DNA from: Diploscapter coronatus
Lineage: Eukaryota > Nematoda > Chromadorea > Rhabditida > Rhabditidae
NCBI GenBank assembly: GCA_964036155.1
Contig: OZ038422.1
Coordinates: forward strand, 18,995,201-19,059,200
Direction: 5' to 3'
DNA length: 64,000 nucleotides
In this document: positions 37,111 through 48,511 of the stretch, one piece after another
Layout: each line of letters begins with the position of its first letter
Position numbering within the stretch: position 1 is the stretch's first letter
The notes under the pieces: model-generated
Seen by the model: the letters and a program-made list of their open reading frames with translations, nothing else
Databases searched by the model: none
Told to the model about the DNA's origin: nothing
Program-made: the position numbers and the translations under genes

Positions 37111-37488
37111 TAGATTAATAAATGATATATTTGATCTGAAAGAATCACTACATAGTTCAATCATCTCATATTAGTGCCAATATAATTTTATTTCTCATCA
37201 AGCGATTAAATTGACAGTAATATCATTTGTTTTGAGTTAGAAATGGATTTTCATTAGCAGGAGATTATGTTGTGTCTATAGGTTTTCGATGAGTTCAAAA
37301 ATCCATTTGAAAGTACCGAATTTATAAATCGATATGATGAGTAAGCGTAAATGTAAAGCCGAAAATTTATTCTCATTAGTAATTTAATAATAGAAAATGA
37401 AGAATAATTTACAAGCATAATCCGTAAAATTATCGTACTAACTAAAATTAGTTTATTTTCGACAATTATCGATGAGACTGTGTTAGAT
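37111..37488. other. Short intergenic region
   Basis: No gene is seen. A TTTATT (AATAAA on the minus strand) at about 37452-37457 lies some 32 bp beyond the stop of the Cys-rich gene and fits its polyadenylation signal. Confidence 0.5.
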
Positions 37489-38641
37489 TTAACTAGCTGG
37501 ACAAGTTGGTGTATTTCCGGCTTGTGGTTGTGCACTCAGGTAGCAGGAATATTTTCCAGAAACATCCTTCTTGACAACGAGATCGACCATTTTCTTGCAG
37601 CAATTGTATTCGGCCTGGTTAATCGCCTGCATTTGAATTATGAGGTTATAATAAAGGATAAAATTCAAACCTTAGCCAGTTTCAAGCAAGTTTGGTCTAC
37701 ATATTCTTTGTAGACGTATGCTAGAGCCTAAAAATTTTAAAGAATGTTTGTAGAATTGTAGAAGGTCTAACCTTTTCGTAGACCTTATTCGCACATTTTT
37801 CGTACATGCCACTCTGTCCAGCGTTGTTTTTTCGGCCTAAAATATAATAATAATTATTATGGTTTGTTCTATTTCACATCAAAATGTACAAATTTTGAAC
37901 ACTCAATGCGATTCGATAAAGGTAGGCATAGATAACTCAATTTAAATGTCTGAAAAGCCTGCTTGAGAAGAAAACATCGAATTCTTAATTCCGTTATTCG
38001 TCCAAATGAGTCTTACGCATTGGGAATTCGACTTATTGATCGTGAATGAAGATATAACATACAGTTCATGGCGATAGCAGACAGCTCATCATAAGGTGTT
38101 CCTAAGGCCTTCATTGCTTTCGGCTTAACTTTCGCAGCCAAACAGGTGGCATTTGAAGGCTTGATGCACTTGTCCCCTAAAATAGAAGAGATAAATCAGT
38201 CTGATTAGAAATATCTATCTACATTGACTCATGAAATTGGTGGCGGTGGCGGCAGTGCTTAGAGTGGCGACATTCATGACGCACTTCATGCCGGCCTGGT
38301 AGATCTTGTTGTCCGTCGCTGAGGTGCCGTCATAAGGCAGAATGTCGATGATTGTCGGTTCAATGCATTGAAGACCCTATGGTATGTCATGTTTATAAGC
38401 AAAAAATTTAGAAGATAATAACCGATAAATTGCAAAATATCACATTCAAACGCGAAACTTCAAAATCTATAATAAATAAATTTACCTTGACTACAGTTTT
38501 ATTGTTGAGTTGGTAATCGGATAGCTTGATTCCACTCATCTTCAGAACCTTTGCGATTGCTTTATCTCTATAGGTTTGGGCATAGGAAAGAGCGATTAAT
38601 GAAGAAATCGCTATGAAAAATGTGAATTTATTGTAACCCAT
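37489..38641 (-). CDS. Secreted Cys-rich protein of unknown family
   Basis: Exons 38641-38486, 38376-38229, 38176-38063, 37836-37772, 37727-37671 and 37626-37489 sum to 678 nt (225 aa) with all phases matching. A signal peptide (FTFFIAISSLIALSYAQ) is followed by a helical, Lys/Ala-rich protein with 11 Cys, for example GLQCIEP, GMKCVMN, DKCIKPSNATC, AMNC, YEKCANKV, QTCLKLAK, NCCKKMV, YSCYLS and TPTCPAS. The even spacing of Cys over helices suggests an extracellular disulphide-bonded helical bundle. I do not recognise the family by motif. Only the first exon has a signal peptide, and no TM segment follows. Confidence 0.8.
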
Positions 38642-39967
38642 TTTGTAATTCAGGAGATATGATCCAACAGTGCCAAATCCTGCAACAAACACGAATAGAC
38701 TAAAATATGAGTTTGCAAAATAAATTTATTTGTATGTGCACGACGAGATATATTGCTCAAGGAATGGCACGAACCAGATAAAACAGACATGCACTATGAG
38801 AATGATTTTTAAAATTCATCAAATAATCTATATATCATTTTTATATCCAAAATGATATAGCAAGTGCACAACTAAAATGGACAGAACAGAAACTGAAGCC
38901 AGTTTTCATAGAAAAATGATGAGGATCAAAATCGCTCTGATGAAATTAGTACCCAAGAGGATCACACCGTTTTGCTATGAAAAGAGCAGCCATTTCTCGG
39001 ATTATATAGGTTTAATCGAAACTGGTAGAGATTTATATGTGTCGCATTAATGTTCATTCAATTAATTAGTCATAAATACTACAACACAATAGCGAGAGAT
39101 TGAAGAATAGAGATCGAGGAACTTGAGCAGAAAGATCTACATTAAAAATAAATTAAATGTGCAACAACATCGAATAAATTAATATATACGTCGAATATGT
39201 ATGTTTAATCTTGCTAAGGAGAAGATTTCGAAATCAGAAAGTGTTCAATTTCTATGCATGAGTCAAATTTTGATAAGAAAACTGGGTATATATCATATGT
39301 ATCAATCTTCTATGATAGCGAGATCATGGTAATTTTTAAAGAATTCGAAAGCTGAATGGAAGAAATTGTAAAAATTCGGGTTTTCAATAGGCGTCCCAAT
39401 AAGAGTACGCATTACTTTTCCACTCTCTTGAAATTTAATCGTCAATTTTGGCGTATTTATGAAAGCTTTCAAATCTTTTCCTTTATTGGTGTTGTTGAGC
39501 AACTTGGATTTGTCGCAACATGAAAATTACGCGACATGCTTTATAGAATATTTATGTCGAAATATTTCAGCATCGAATTTGCCTTACAACACGCCGCGTC
39601 ATTTTCATGTTTAGACAAAACCCCGACTGCCGTATTGTTGCAATCCTACACTCAATAATCTTACCCAAAAATATGTTGATCAATGTGATAATATTACAAG
39701 TAATATAATGAACCAATGTATATTTTGCACGGATTGGGGAATCTTCTCAAAAACATGACAGTATATACATACATTGTATGTATATGCATAAATATGTACA
39801 ACTATTTACAAAAAAAATCTTTAGATTTAAACATCAATAACAGATACTTTGCGCATGCTTATCGATGCATGCATTGAGTGATGCGGATACATATGGAGAT
39901 CATCACGGTATTGCGTTTCTGCCTAAAATAGTCCGAAAGAATAACCTGGGTTAAAGTTACCTTCTAT

Positions 39968-40112
39968 TGCAATCAAATCGGTACCCAGAAAAAATCTGTA
40001 TGGTATCTTTTCCTCTCTACATAGCATGCTCTCTAGCTTGGCGATATAAAGCTGCTATAATATGGAAAAAAAAATACCATACGGACTTTTATAGGTATCG
40101 ATTTGATTGAAA
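39968..40112. repeat. 145-bp palindromic element
   Basis: The arm GCAATCAAATCGGTACCCA on the left is complementary to the right arm ending TATCGATTTGATTG. The next arm block (TCTGTATGGTATCTTT / AATACCATACGGA) extends the match to about 40 bp. Confidence 0.7.
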
Positions 40113-40217
40113 AAGGGGTTATTAAAAATCAAAATCGTATCTAGAAATGCCAAAATTAGCATTCAAATTATGCGTTCGAAAATATCATCATTTTTCCGAC
40201 CCTGCTGACCGAGTTCC

Positions 40218-40625
40218 TAATCGATAATCATGGAAAATTGTTTCTGTATGATATACTATACTGTTTTCATTTAACCTGGGCATACTCGAACACAAGGTGG
40301 TCGAAAAAATTTGCGAAAAAAAATTCTGAGTTACGAAGAAGAGCGACAGTCCGCCACGCGGCGCAGTTGAATAATGAAATATTTCAGTGGAATTGTTCAA
40401 AAACTGATAAATTTGAGCAGAATACAATTCAAGTAATGCATCAAGTCGAAAAACGCGAAAGTGACTGGCCAAAAAATTGGGAAGCGTCTGCAGAAAAAAC
40501 ACCCACACCGCAAAAATGGTCATGGCTTTACCCCCACTGAACCATTTTCGAAGATCTAAAAAGCATTCTGCTCCGGTTAGTCTCATCAATTACGTTTCAA
40601 TGCTAGTTTTCCATGATTATCGATC
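40218..40625. repeat. About 408-bp inverted-repeat element
   Basis: The left arm ATCGATAATCATGGAAAA is perfectly complementary to TTTTCCATGATTATCGAT at the right end. Confidence 0.65.
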
Positions 40626-40644
40626 CCGCAAATTGACTTGGTAT

Positions 40645-42191
40645 CTATAATCGTACCTTGACAAATCTCCTAGTTGTTACGTATAAAAAGAGACCATTGA
40701 TGGACCAAGTTACGTAGACCTAAAAAAGTTAAATCATCTAAAATGCAGAAATCAAGCAAGCAGGAAATATGCAAAATCTTGCATACCAAGATAGTCCAAG
40801 CCTGGAAATAAAATAATATTGAGTTAAGATATTCAAGGAAAATATTATCCTTACCAATGAATAATATCCGCTAATTTCTAGCTCGGTCTCCGTTTCGAAT
40901 TCGTTGTGAAAGATGTCGACGATTATGAATTTGATGGTCCCTAACACAATTTTGTCCAAAATACCACTCAAGAATAGACACAGAAATGACTGAAATAAAC
41001 GAGAAAAAATTGTAGTTTACTGAAAATTTACTTGAAGAAGGAAGATAATGGAAATTTTCGTCTGAAATTCCTTATTCCCGTCGCAGTCTCGATGATGACT
41101 CAGCCAGCAGTTCAGAATAATGAAGCTGCTGGTTGAAGCGATGCAAGAGAGGACGTATGGAATCGCAAGAGCATAACGGATTTCGGTCTGTATTTTTTTT
41201 TTGTAAACTCAGTATTGACACGAATTGATACAAAATAAATGAAGAAATTAAATTAGCAGAAATCGGTGCATTTTAATATTTTCAATTTGATAAAATTCTA
41301 ACTATTAAAATACTTTGATATTGACTTCAATGCTGCCCAATGCATGTTTTTAATATTTAAATCTTCAGATCATTATTTTGTTTCAATTGTTGTTGGTTCT
41401 TTGAAGAAATACAGTGGCGTACAAAGGTATGGAGCAAACAGTGCATGATTTTTATCTGCCTAAAAAGCGCATTTTCATGAAAAAAATCTGTATGAAACTT
41501 GTAAAGCTATTTCTATCCAATATCATTTCCAAATGTAAAAAAAATTCCGATGAATTGGTTAACTAAAATCCATAAGCGTAGCATGTCTAAAATCACGCAA
41601 TATTTCAAACTTTTGTGTGCCACTGTATTTTTCAAAATGATACATTTTTACCATTGCTTCAAATTTGTAGAGAAAGATCTGCGCAACTATCACAGAGGGA
41701 ACACCAAATACATATACCAGTTTTATGTACGAGCTTCTGAATGTTATTATTTCGTCTTTCGAGCGTATTTCATTTTGATACCGTAAAAGGAGCAGAGTTC
41801 TGTGAGCCAAAAGCATGCAGAAGCAAGTTTCTCGCAAAGTTATCATGTGATTAATCCAGTACACGTTGAACAGTCCAACATTGAGCATAACGTGGAATAA
41901 TGGAAGCTAAAACGCTCATTTATGCGTTTCAAGAAAATATGAACTTACAACTTCTAGAATAAGTGAGGGGAATAGGAATATTAGAGAAATTAGGCAAATT
42001 AGAAGAATGAATCGGTTCAGTGCTGTCATTTGGCCACCTCTTTCGGGAATTGTCGCTCTGATGGAAAATTGGATCATTTTAAAGAAAAACTCTAAGAAAT
42101 ACCTAATTGTGAGCAGGTAAAGTATAATTGCTATGATATGCGCTGGAATGACGGTGCAATCATATATTAGAAGTACACCTTCTTCTACCAT
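40645..42191 (-). CDS. Nematode 7TM receptor (paralogue A)
   Basis: Exons 42191-42103, 42057-41949, 41906-41782, 41736-41652, 41187-41032, 40989-40855, 40801-40787 and 40719-40645 sum to 789 nt (262 aa). Hydrophobic segments are IPAHIIAIILYLLTI, FILLICLISLIFLF, ETCFCMLLAHRTLLLLR, YVFGVPSVIVAQIFL, IPYVLSCIASTSSFIIL, SFLCLFLSGILDKIVLG and a last one built from a 15-nt micro-exon (AWTIL) joined to VYVTWSINGLFLYV, ending RRFVKVRL. It shares layout and the W..NG..LY...RR ending with the gene at 44694-46008. The class is not certain; it lacks a clear DRY-like motif. An unspliced reading through the micro-exon region gives a different tail. Confidence 0.75.
41412..41626. repeat. 215-bp MITE, CAGTGGCG family, TA-flanked
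   Basis: The left end TA-CAGTGGCGTACAAAGG is complementary to the right end CTTTTGTGTGCCACTG-TA with two mismatches. It sits in an intron of the receptor gene a few bases beyond the donor. Confidence 0.75.
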
Positions 42192-42673
42192 TTTGAAATT
42201 ATACAAAGTTCCTAAAACTCGAAAAAAAACTAATGAAAATGGTATATTGAGTAAAATTATATCGAATTGAAGTTGTGAAATTGTAGAAAGCTTATTTTAA
42301 GAAATGATTTTAGGTATTGCGAAATTCAGAAATTATAAAGTAAGCATTGTTTATAAAGAAGAGCGGGTTTTTATATCCCAAGAATTGAGAGCTAAAATCA
42401 GAAAGGTGCGTGCTGAAAGAACTTTGAAGCTGAAATGAAAACTCAAGTGATTAACGAAGGAGAGTATTTGAATTCATTTCATGTAGAGCATGTGAATGGA
42501 GAATAAGTAACGAGCTACAGCCACATGAAACATCGTGATCCTGTCTGCTCATTCACGTACTTGGCAGTGCTTTTGGTGACAGTCTGCCTTTGCAGCCTGC
42601 AATACAGCTCCTAGGCAACTAACATCTCTATTCCTTTTCAGTCTCGAGCTTATTGTTTTCAACCATTTTCACT
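42192..42673. other. Intergenic region between divergent genes
   Basis: No gene is seen. It should contain the promoters of the receptor (-) and of the unrecognised gene (+). A good T-rich acceptor ends just before the ATG region of the latter (about 42650) and could serve trans-splicing. Confidence 0.4.
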
Positions 42674-44169
42674 ATGAGCTTGATCTCGGACAGGTGATAA
42701 TCGTCGAGAAAAACAGGTAAACACAACGGAGAAATATAGACGCTCAAATGCTGACAAAATAGCGAGATTTACGAAAAGAAAAGTTAAAATTGGCTCGCGG
42801 AATAAATAATCAGAAACTCTTAGATTGGCTAGTTTCTACATTAATTTCAGCCGAATAGATAGCCAATGCTGACTTGAATTGCAACAGACGCAGGATTGGA
42901 TTTGATTTGATTAGATTATAATTTTCCGTAATATCTTTCTGCAGCCATGCAGTCGAATAAACTACCCCATTCAACATATTCAACGAGCCACACGCATGAA
43001 TACACTAGCTCTGTGCTGACTTGCGTTACGTTGATAATCACGAGATTAACACAATGAATAGGCTACTTGAGAAGGAAATAACACAAAGCGAAGTTCAATG
43101 TTCACATGCTATTTCTCGAGTCCGTAGCGTTGTTCAGCAAAATCTTTGTTGGACAACGCACACCCTCCAGTTTTCATTTAGTTTTTTCTGGGTATTCGGA
43201 AATCTCGCAACCCCTACAACTTCGCTATTTTGCGAAATAGTACGTGGGGGTAGTAGAGAATAGGAAAAGGTTCACCCACTTTTGCATACTATCTCATAAA
43301 GTATCGAGGTTGCGAGATTTCCGAGTTATCACTTTTCTTCGAAACTAAATCTCAATTCAAAGATCGTTAATTTCGGATTTTAAAAATAAATAACTTTTTC
43401 AGGGTTTACATGCTCGTCGACTTTACGAATGTCAGTTTGCCTCGGAAAATCAATTCGGATATGAAAGAGGTTTGATTCCATAATAATTCGTTGCTAACTC
43501 GAATTCAAAGGCACGATTTTCGTCGCATGAAGAAATAACAACTCTTCTTAACTATTGATAATTGTCTGGTGATTGCAGACTAATCTCTAATAATAGACAA
43601 AATATTACAGGTTGCACAACTTAAAAGGGAGTGTCAGGATGTGAATGGAGAGAAGATCCGTGAACTCCTCAAGGAGTGCCTCTTCGATGAGTACAGTCCA
43701 TCCTCGAGTATGCAAATATTTTGAAAAGAAATTATTTCACAAACCGATATTTTCTCAGGCATATCATTGGATTGGGTTGGATTTTTTCACAGAGGACCTA
43801 GGATATGAGAAGATTTACGAGATACTGCGAACGGCGATCAGAAAGACTAATTTGCGGATAAGGAAGTTTCTATGAAATTAAAGATGAAAAGATTTTTAAT
43901 TTTAATTTCAGAGATATTCTGATAATTAATTTTTTCTCTAAACTTTAATAATCTTATCTTGTTAAAAATATAAAAGTCCTCTCGTGCAATCTTATTCGTC
44001 ATCATTACACATCAGCTAGAATGCCAAATTACAGATGCGCCCTTACGATTGGGGAAACGAAGAGATGAGTACGGTCAGGGCGACTCAGCCAGAAACAGCA
44101 AAGATGAAGCAGAGTCCGAAGTCGAGAAGCTCGCATGACAAGGACAATGAGGAGAAGGCTGATGCTTAG
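42674..44169 (+). CDS. Unrecognised gene, frame partly unresolved
   Basis: Exons 42674-42693, 43403-43469 and 43611-43707 join in phase to give MSLISDR, then VYMLVDFTNVSLPRK, then a charged helical stretch (AQLKRECQDVNGEKIRELL, ECLFDEYSPSS). A following exon at 43759-43873 is clearly protein-like in one frame (EDLGYEKIYEILRTAI, KTNLRIRK) but that frame is one base out of step with the preceding exon. A further exon at 44035-44169, preceded by a perfect acceptor, is open in two frames, one starting MRPYDWGNEEMSTV. An AATAAA at 44214 closes the unit. Either the gene has a lesion, a very short intron, or alternative splicing. I cannot assign a family. Confidence 0.5.
43196..43325. repeat. 130-bp palindromic element
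   Basis: The perfect arms TCGGAAATCTCGCAACC and GGTTGCGAGATTTCCGA bound the element, which lies in the first long intron of the unrecognised gene. Confidence 0.7.
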
Positions 44170-44693
44170 AGCCAAGGACAGGCGCACACAGTTCTATTAA
44201 TTAGCGATCCCATAATAAACACCTTAATGGAGCTGATCTTCACTGTTCATAAAATAGAATAGTGCAACATAATTAAAATTGCTGAATCGAAATTTGATCT
44301 TTGATCAAAATCGCTCATTTTGATCCAGATAAAATGCATGAATACTATGTTTGTTCAAATTATGATGTTGTTTGTAATCAGCTGAACGATATTTCAATGA
44401 TTCAAAACATGATTTTGACGACAATTAAAAAATTACACAAATTATACTTCACATTGTCAAATGTATGTATAATATACATGATTTATTCGGACCCAATTCG
44501 TCTTTGACGATATAAAGAAATTAGAATCAAACGTGTACTCAATAAATTCATTAGAAGGTTATCATCATATGAAAATTTAAAATTCGTCTAATCCTCAATC
44601 ATATTGCCGACAACTGTGATCCCAACTCGATTCATGTGCTTGTTATTGCCTTGCTCAACCATATACAAATCAGCCCCCTAAAGTTCCAATTTC
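44170..44693. other. Convergent intergenic region
   Basis: An AATAAA at 44214-44219 serves the upstream + strand gene. Otherwise AT-rich DNA without a recognisable gene. Confidence 0.5.
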
Positions 44694-46008
44694 CTACTCG
44701 ATAAATACTGGAGAAAAAACCCTGAGAATTCGCCTCGACAGAAGATAAAGTACAATTCCATTGACCACATAGCTCCATTGAATTAGATGGAAATATAGCT
44801 GCAGAAAAATCATAATGAATGGCAATTGTTGCTTCCTCTTCAACTTACTAAAATGTAAGACTCAATCTGCAAATATGTCTGGAAATGTGTGATCTTATCG
44901 CTCAGCCATCTGCCAAAAACAACCACGAGAATAGTTCCGATGCTGATCACAAACCCAATTATTCCCTACAATTTTGCGAGCATAAAAAATTCACTTTGAA
45001 AATACCTGTATCAGAATGAGCAATGTGATTTTCTTCTGGAATTTCTTAGCGCTCAGCGACATTCTTTGCCTGGTCTGCTGTCGATCGACGAAAAATTTCC
45101 CTGCAGCTGCGCAGACAAAACTGATGTAGTGAGGAAAAACTTCGAGGATCAGTAGATTCTGGAAAGCCGGTGACAGGATAGATAAGCTTACAAATGTGAC
45201 TACCTCGGTCTTGTAACTTTGCAGATAAACACCACAAATAAGAATTTCTAAAACAATTATCGTCAATATCGCGGCGGAATAGATGGCCTTGCGCGAATTA
45301 ATTCTGAAAATCAGCTCTTTATTATATGAGAAATAATAAATTATAAATTGAAGACAGTTCGGATTTATCATGATATGGTGAAACATCTTCGTATTTCATA
45401 AAAATGTATGGAAAAGATACTCATCACAATCATTCTAAACCATATCGCAATAAATCCAAGCGTCTAATAACAAATTTGCCTGTAAAATTCGGATATTTTG
45501 AAGGCGATAAGAACAACGTAGAATGTCTCTCTCGCAACGGCAACCATTGCTGTAAACACGAAGAAGAAAATGTAGAGGTTCGTGTCGAAAATTCTGTTGA
45601 TGTTGAAGTGAAACCATTCACCTATCTGAGTTTATATTATGCAACTATCGACTAGAAAATCAGTAAAAATACCAATGCGATAAATTGCAGAATTCCTTGC
45701 AGAAAAAATAGCAATGATATTCCAGCTATAATGCAAACGATCTTCTGCACTTCAGAAATCTGCCTCGTATCGGACCTTTTCTGCAGATTGACAACAATTA
45801 TGTAGGTATAGATGATAACGCCCAGAGTAGACCGAACGCAGTCCTCAATCAACAAAATCTGCAGCATCCGAGTGTAACTTTCGAAGCCACCCATTTCAAC
45901 TGAAATGCTTTAATAGAAATGTACTATTTTTAAAGAACCATCATAATGAGGCAGTTCTTCGGGCATAGTTGTCGTCGTCATCGTCGTGGTTGAATTCGTG
46001 TTAGACAT
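44694..46008 (-). CDS. Nematode 7TM receptor (paralogue B)
   Basis: Exons 46008-45939, 45899-45673, 45625-45480, 45303-45204, 45158-45006, 44965-44849 and 44798-44694 sum to 918 nt (305 aa). A Thr-rich N-terminus (NSTTTMTTTTMPEE) with an N-glycosylation site precedes seven hydrophobic segments, including LGVIIYTYIIVV, KIVCIIAGISLLFFL, TNLYIFFFVFTAMVAVARE, AILTIIVLEILICGVYL, FPHYISFVCAAAG, ITLLILIQGIIGFVI and LIQWSYVVNGIVLYLLSRR. The ARE after TM3, the KKF-KKITLL segment before TM6, and W..NG..LY...RR at the end parallel the receptor at 40645-42191. The intron after exon 3 must start with GC (45479-45478) to keep the frame. Confidence 0.8.
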
Positions 46009-47114
46009 CCCTACAGAAAAATATGGCATCTATTCCAAGCAGAAGAATCGATAAGCGAATCCTTACTATTAGAAATTAGTGAATTCGAGCTACTTGTAGA
46101 AGGATTGTAATGTTCTGAAGCATTTTAGTTTTAAATGCACCTGCTTCAGCAATGATTACGATTCAATCCCGTGTTAAAATCGACTAAAATGTTCAGGTAA
46201 TCAGAGGAAGCCTATATGCAATTTCGGAACTCAGACATGCACAATTCAATTTTTATCATAATATCATAAATACAGATATTAAGGGATTCTTTAAGATAAT
46301 AATCAGTAACTAATTGCAGATTGCCTACCTTATTATTATGTCGTATAGAAGATTACCTATGCATGGATGGCCGCGCGAATGAGAATAAATGAATAAAAAG
46401 GAATATATTTAAAACTTTATTGCGATAAGCCGAACGAATAACCTGTTACCCAGACAACTATGCAAGCTCCCCTGAAGTTTACATTTCCCATTTCCATCCC
46501 GATTTCACCTTTAACTCTGCTTTGTTCCTGTTAAATTCCAATTTCCCTCCAGTTTCACATTCGATTTCCTGTTCGGAGCTCAAACTTATGAATATGCACG
46601 AAAGTCATAGGGTTTTGATTGGAGATATCTGTACAGATAAAATGATAGAACTCGCGATTTCGAACGATATAATATTGAATCATCGTTTCAATTGTTGAGT
46701 ATGTAGAATTATCCTGCAAAATAAATAAAAAAGATCAAACTTGTATGCAATATTTTTTACTAAATTCTTATTAAAATGCAATTTTGGCACATTCAAATAC
46801 GAGAGTACACATAAGTCTGCAGAAATATTGCAGACCCCTTCCATCACCTCATTCACTTTCCCTCTCTTCCTTTCCTCTTTTCTTGCTCCTTTTCTGACTT
46901 CGTTCTAAAGCATCAGCTGATCTCTTCTCGAATACATTTACTGCATCAAGTTTAACTTTATTCATTATCATTTATCTAGTTTCTCTAAATAATTCAAATA
47001 ATATTTGATTGTCATAATTTAGTGGTCGGTGATCGTTTTGGGTAGTTGACCAATTGAATCGATAAATCGATCCGCAGCAGAAGAAGAAGAAGCAGAGACC
47101 AAGAGGAGGATATA
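46009..47114. other. Divergent intergenic region
   Basis: No gene is recognised. The region is AT-rich with pyrimidine stretches at about 46.85 kb and should hold the promoters of the receptor (-) and AMMECR1 (+). Confidence 0.45.
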
Positions 47115-48110
<996 letters not shown>

Positions 48111-48511
48111 CAACTAAACCAACAACCTATCCATTCACATTCACTAATTCATTCATTTTCATACATTGCCATATCAAGTAGTTTTGATTGACTCGGCTGA
48201 ACTCTATCTTGTAATTCTGTATTTTAACTGCCTTATTTTTTGTAATTGATCTCTCCTTATGCTACTAATTAATTTATCAATACCCTTTTATTAGATTTTC
48301 GAAAATGTCAAATTTAGTTGTGTGAATCATTTTCCTATGATGTCTGAGAAATTCCATCCGTAAAAATCTTCTGATTTCATGTTCAGCGACGTTTTATGTC
48401 TTTATTTTGATACTGATACGGTTTTAATATTGATAAATTTAAAAAAATAATTTAAAGAAAGTAATAACAAACTTTTAATAACAACTAGAAATCATTCGCT
48501 GCTACCAGCAG
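48111..48511. other. Short convergent intergenic region
   Basis: AMMECR1 and the BTB gene converge here. I see no gene and no clear AATAAA on either strand near the stops. Confidence 0.45.

Larger units (their letters stand above)
38642..40644. other. Intergenic region with nested inverted repeats
   Basis: No gene is supported. The second half holds two palindromic elements (39968-40112 and 40218-40625). Two open frames of 100 and 133 codons on opposite strands within 40188-40589 overlap the second element, have no recognisable domain, and are probably incidental. Confidence 0.5.

Noticed and set aside
41559..41888. 109-codon - strand frame read as one continuous ORF
   Set aside because: It reads through two real exons of the receptor, an intron with consensus ends and part of a MITE; splicing removes the apparent continuity.
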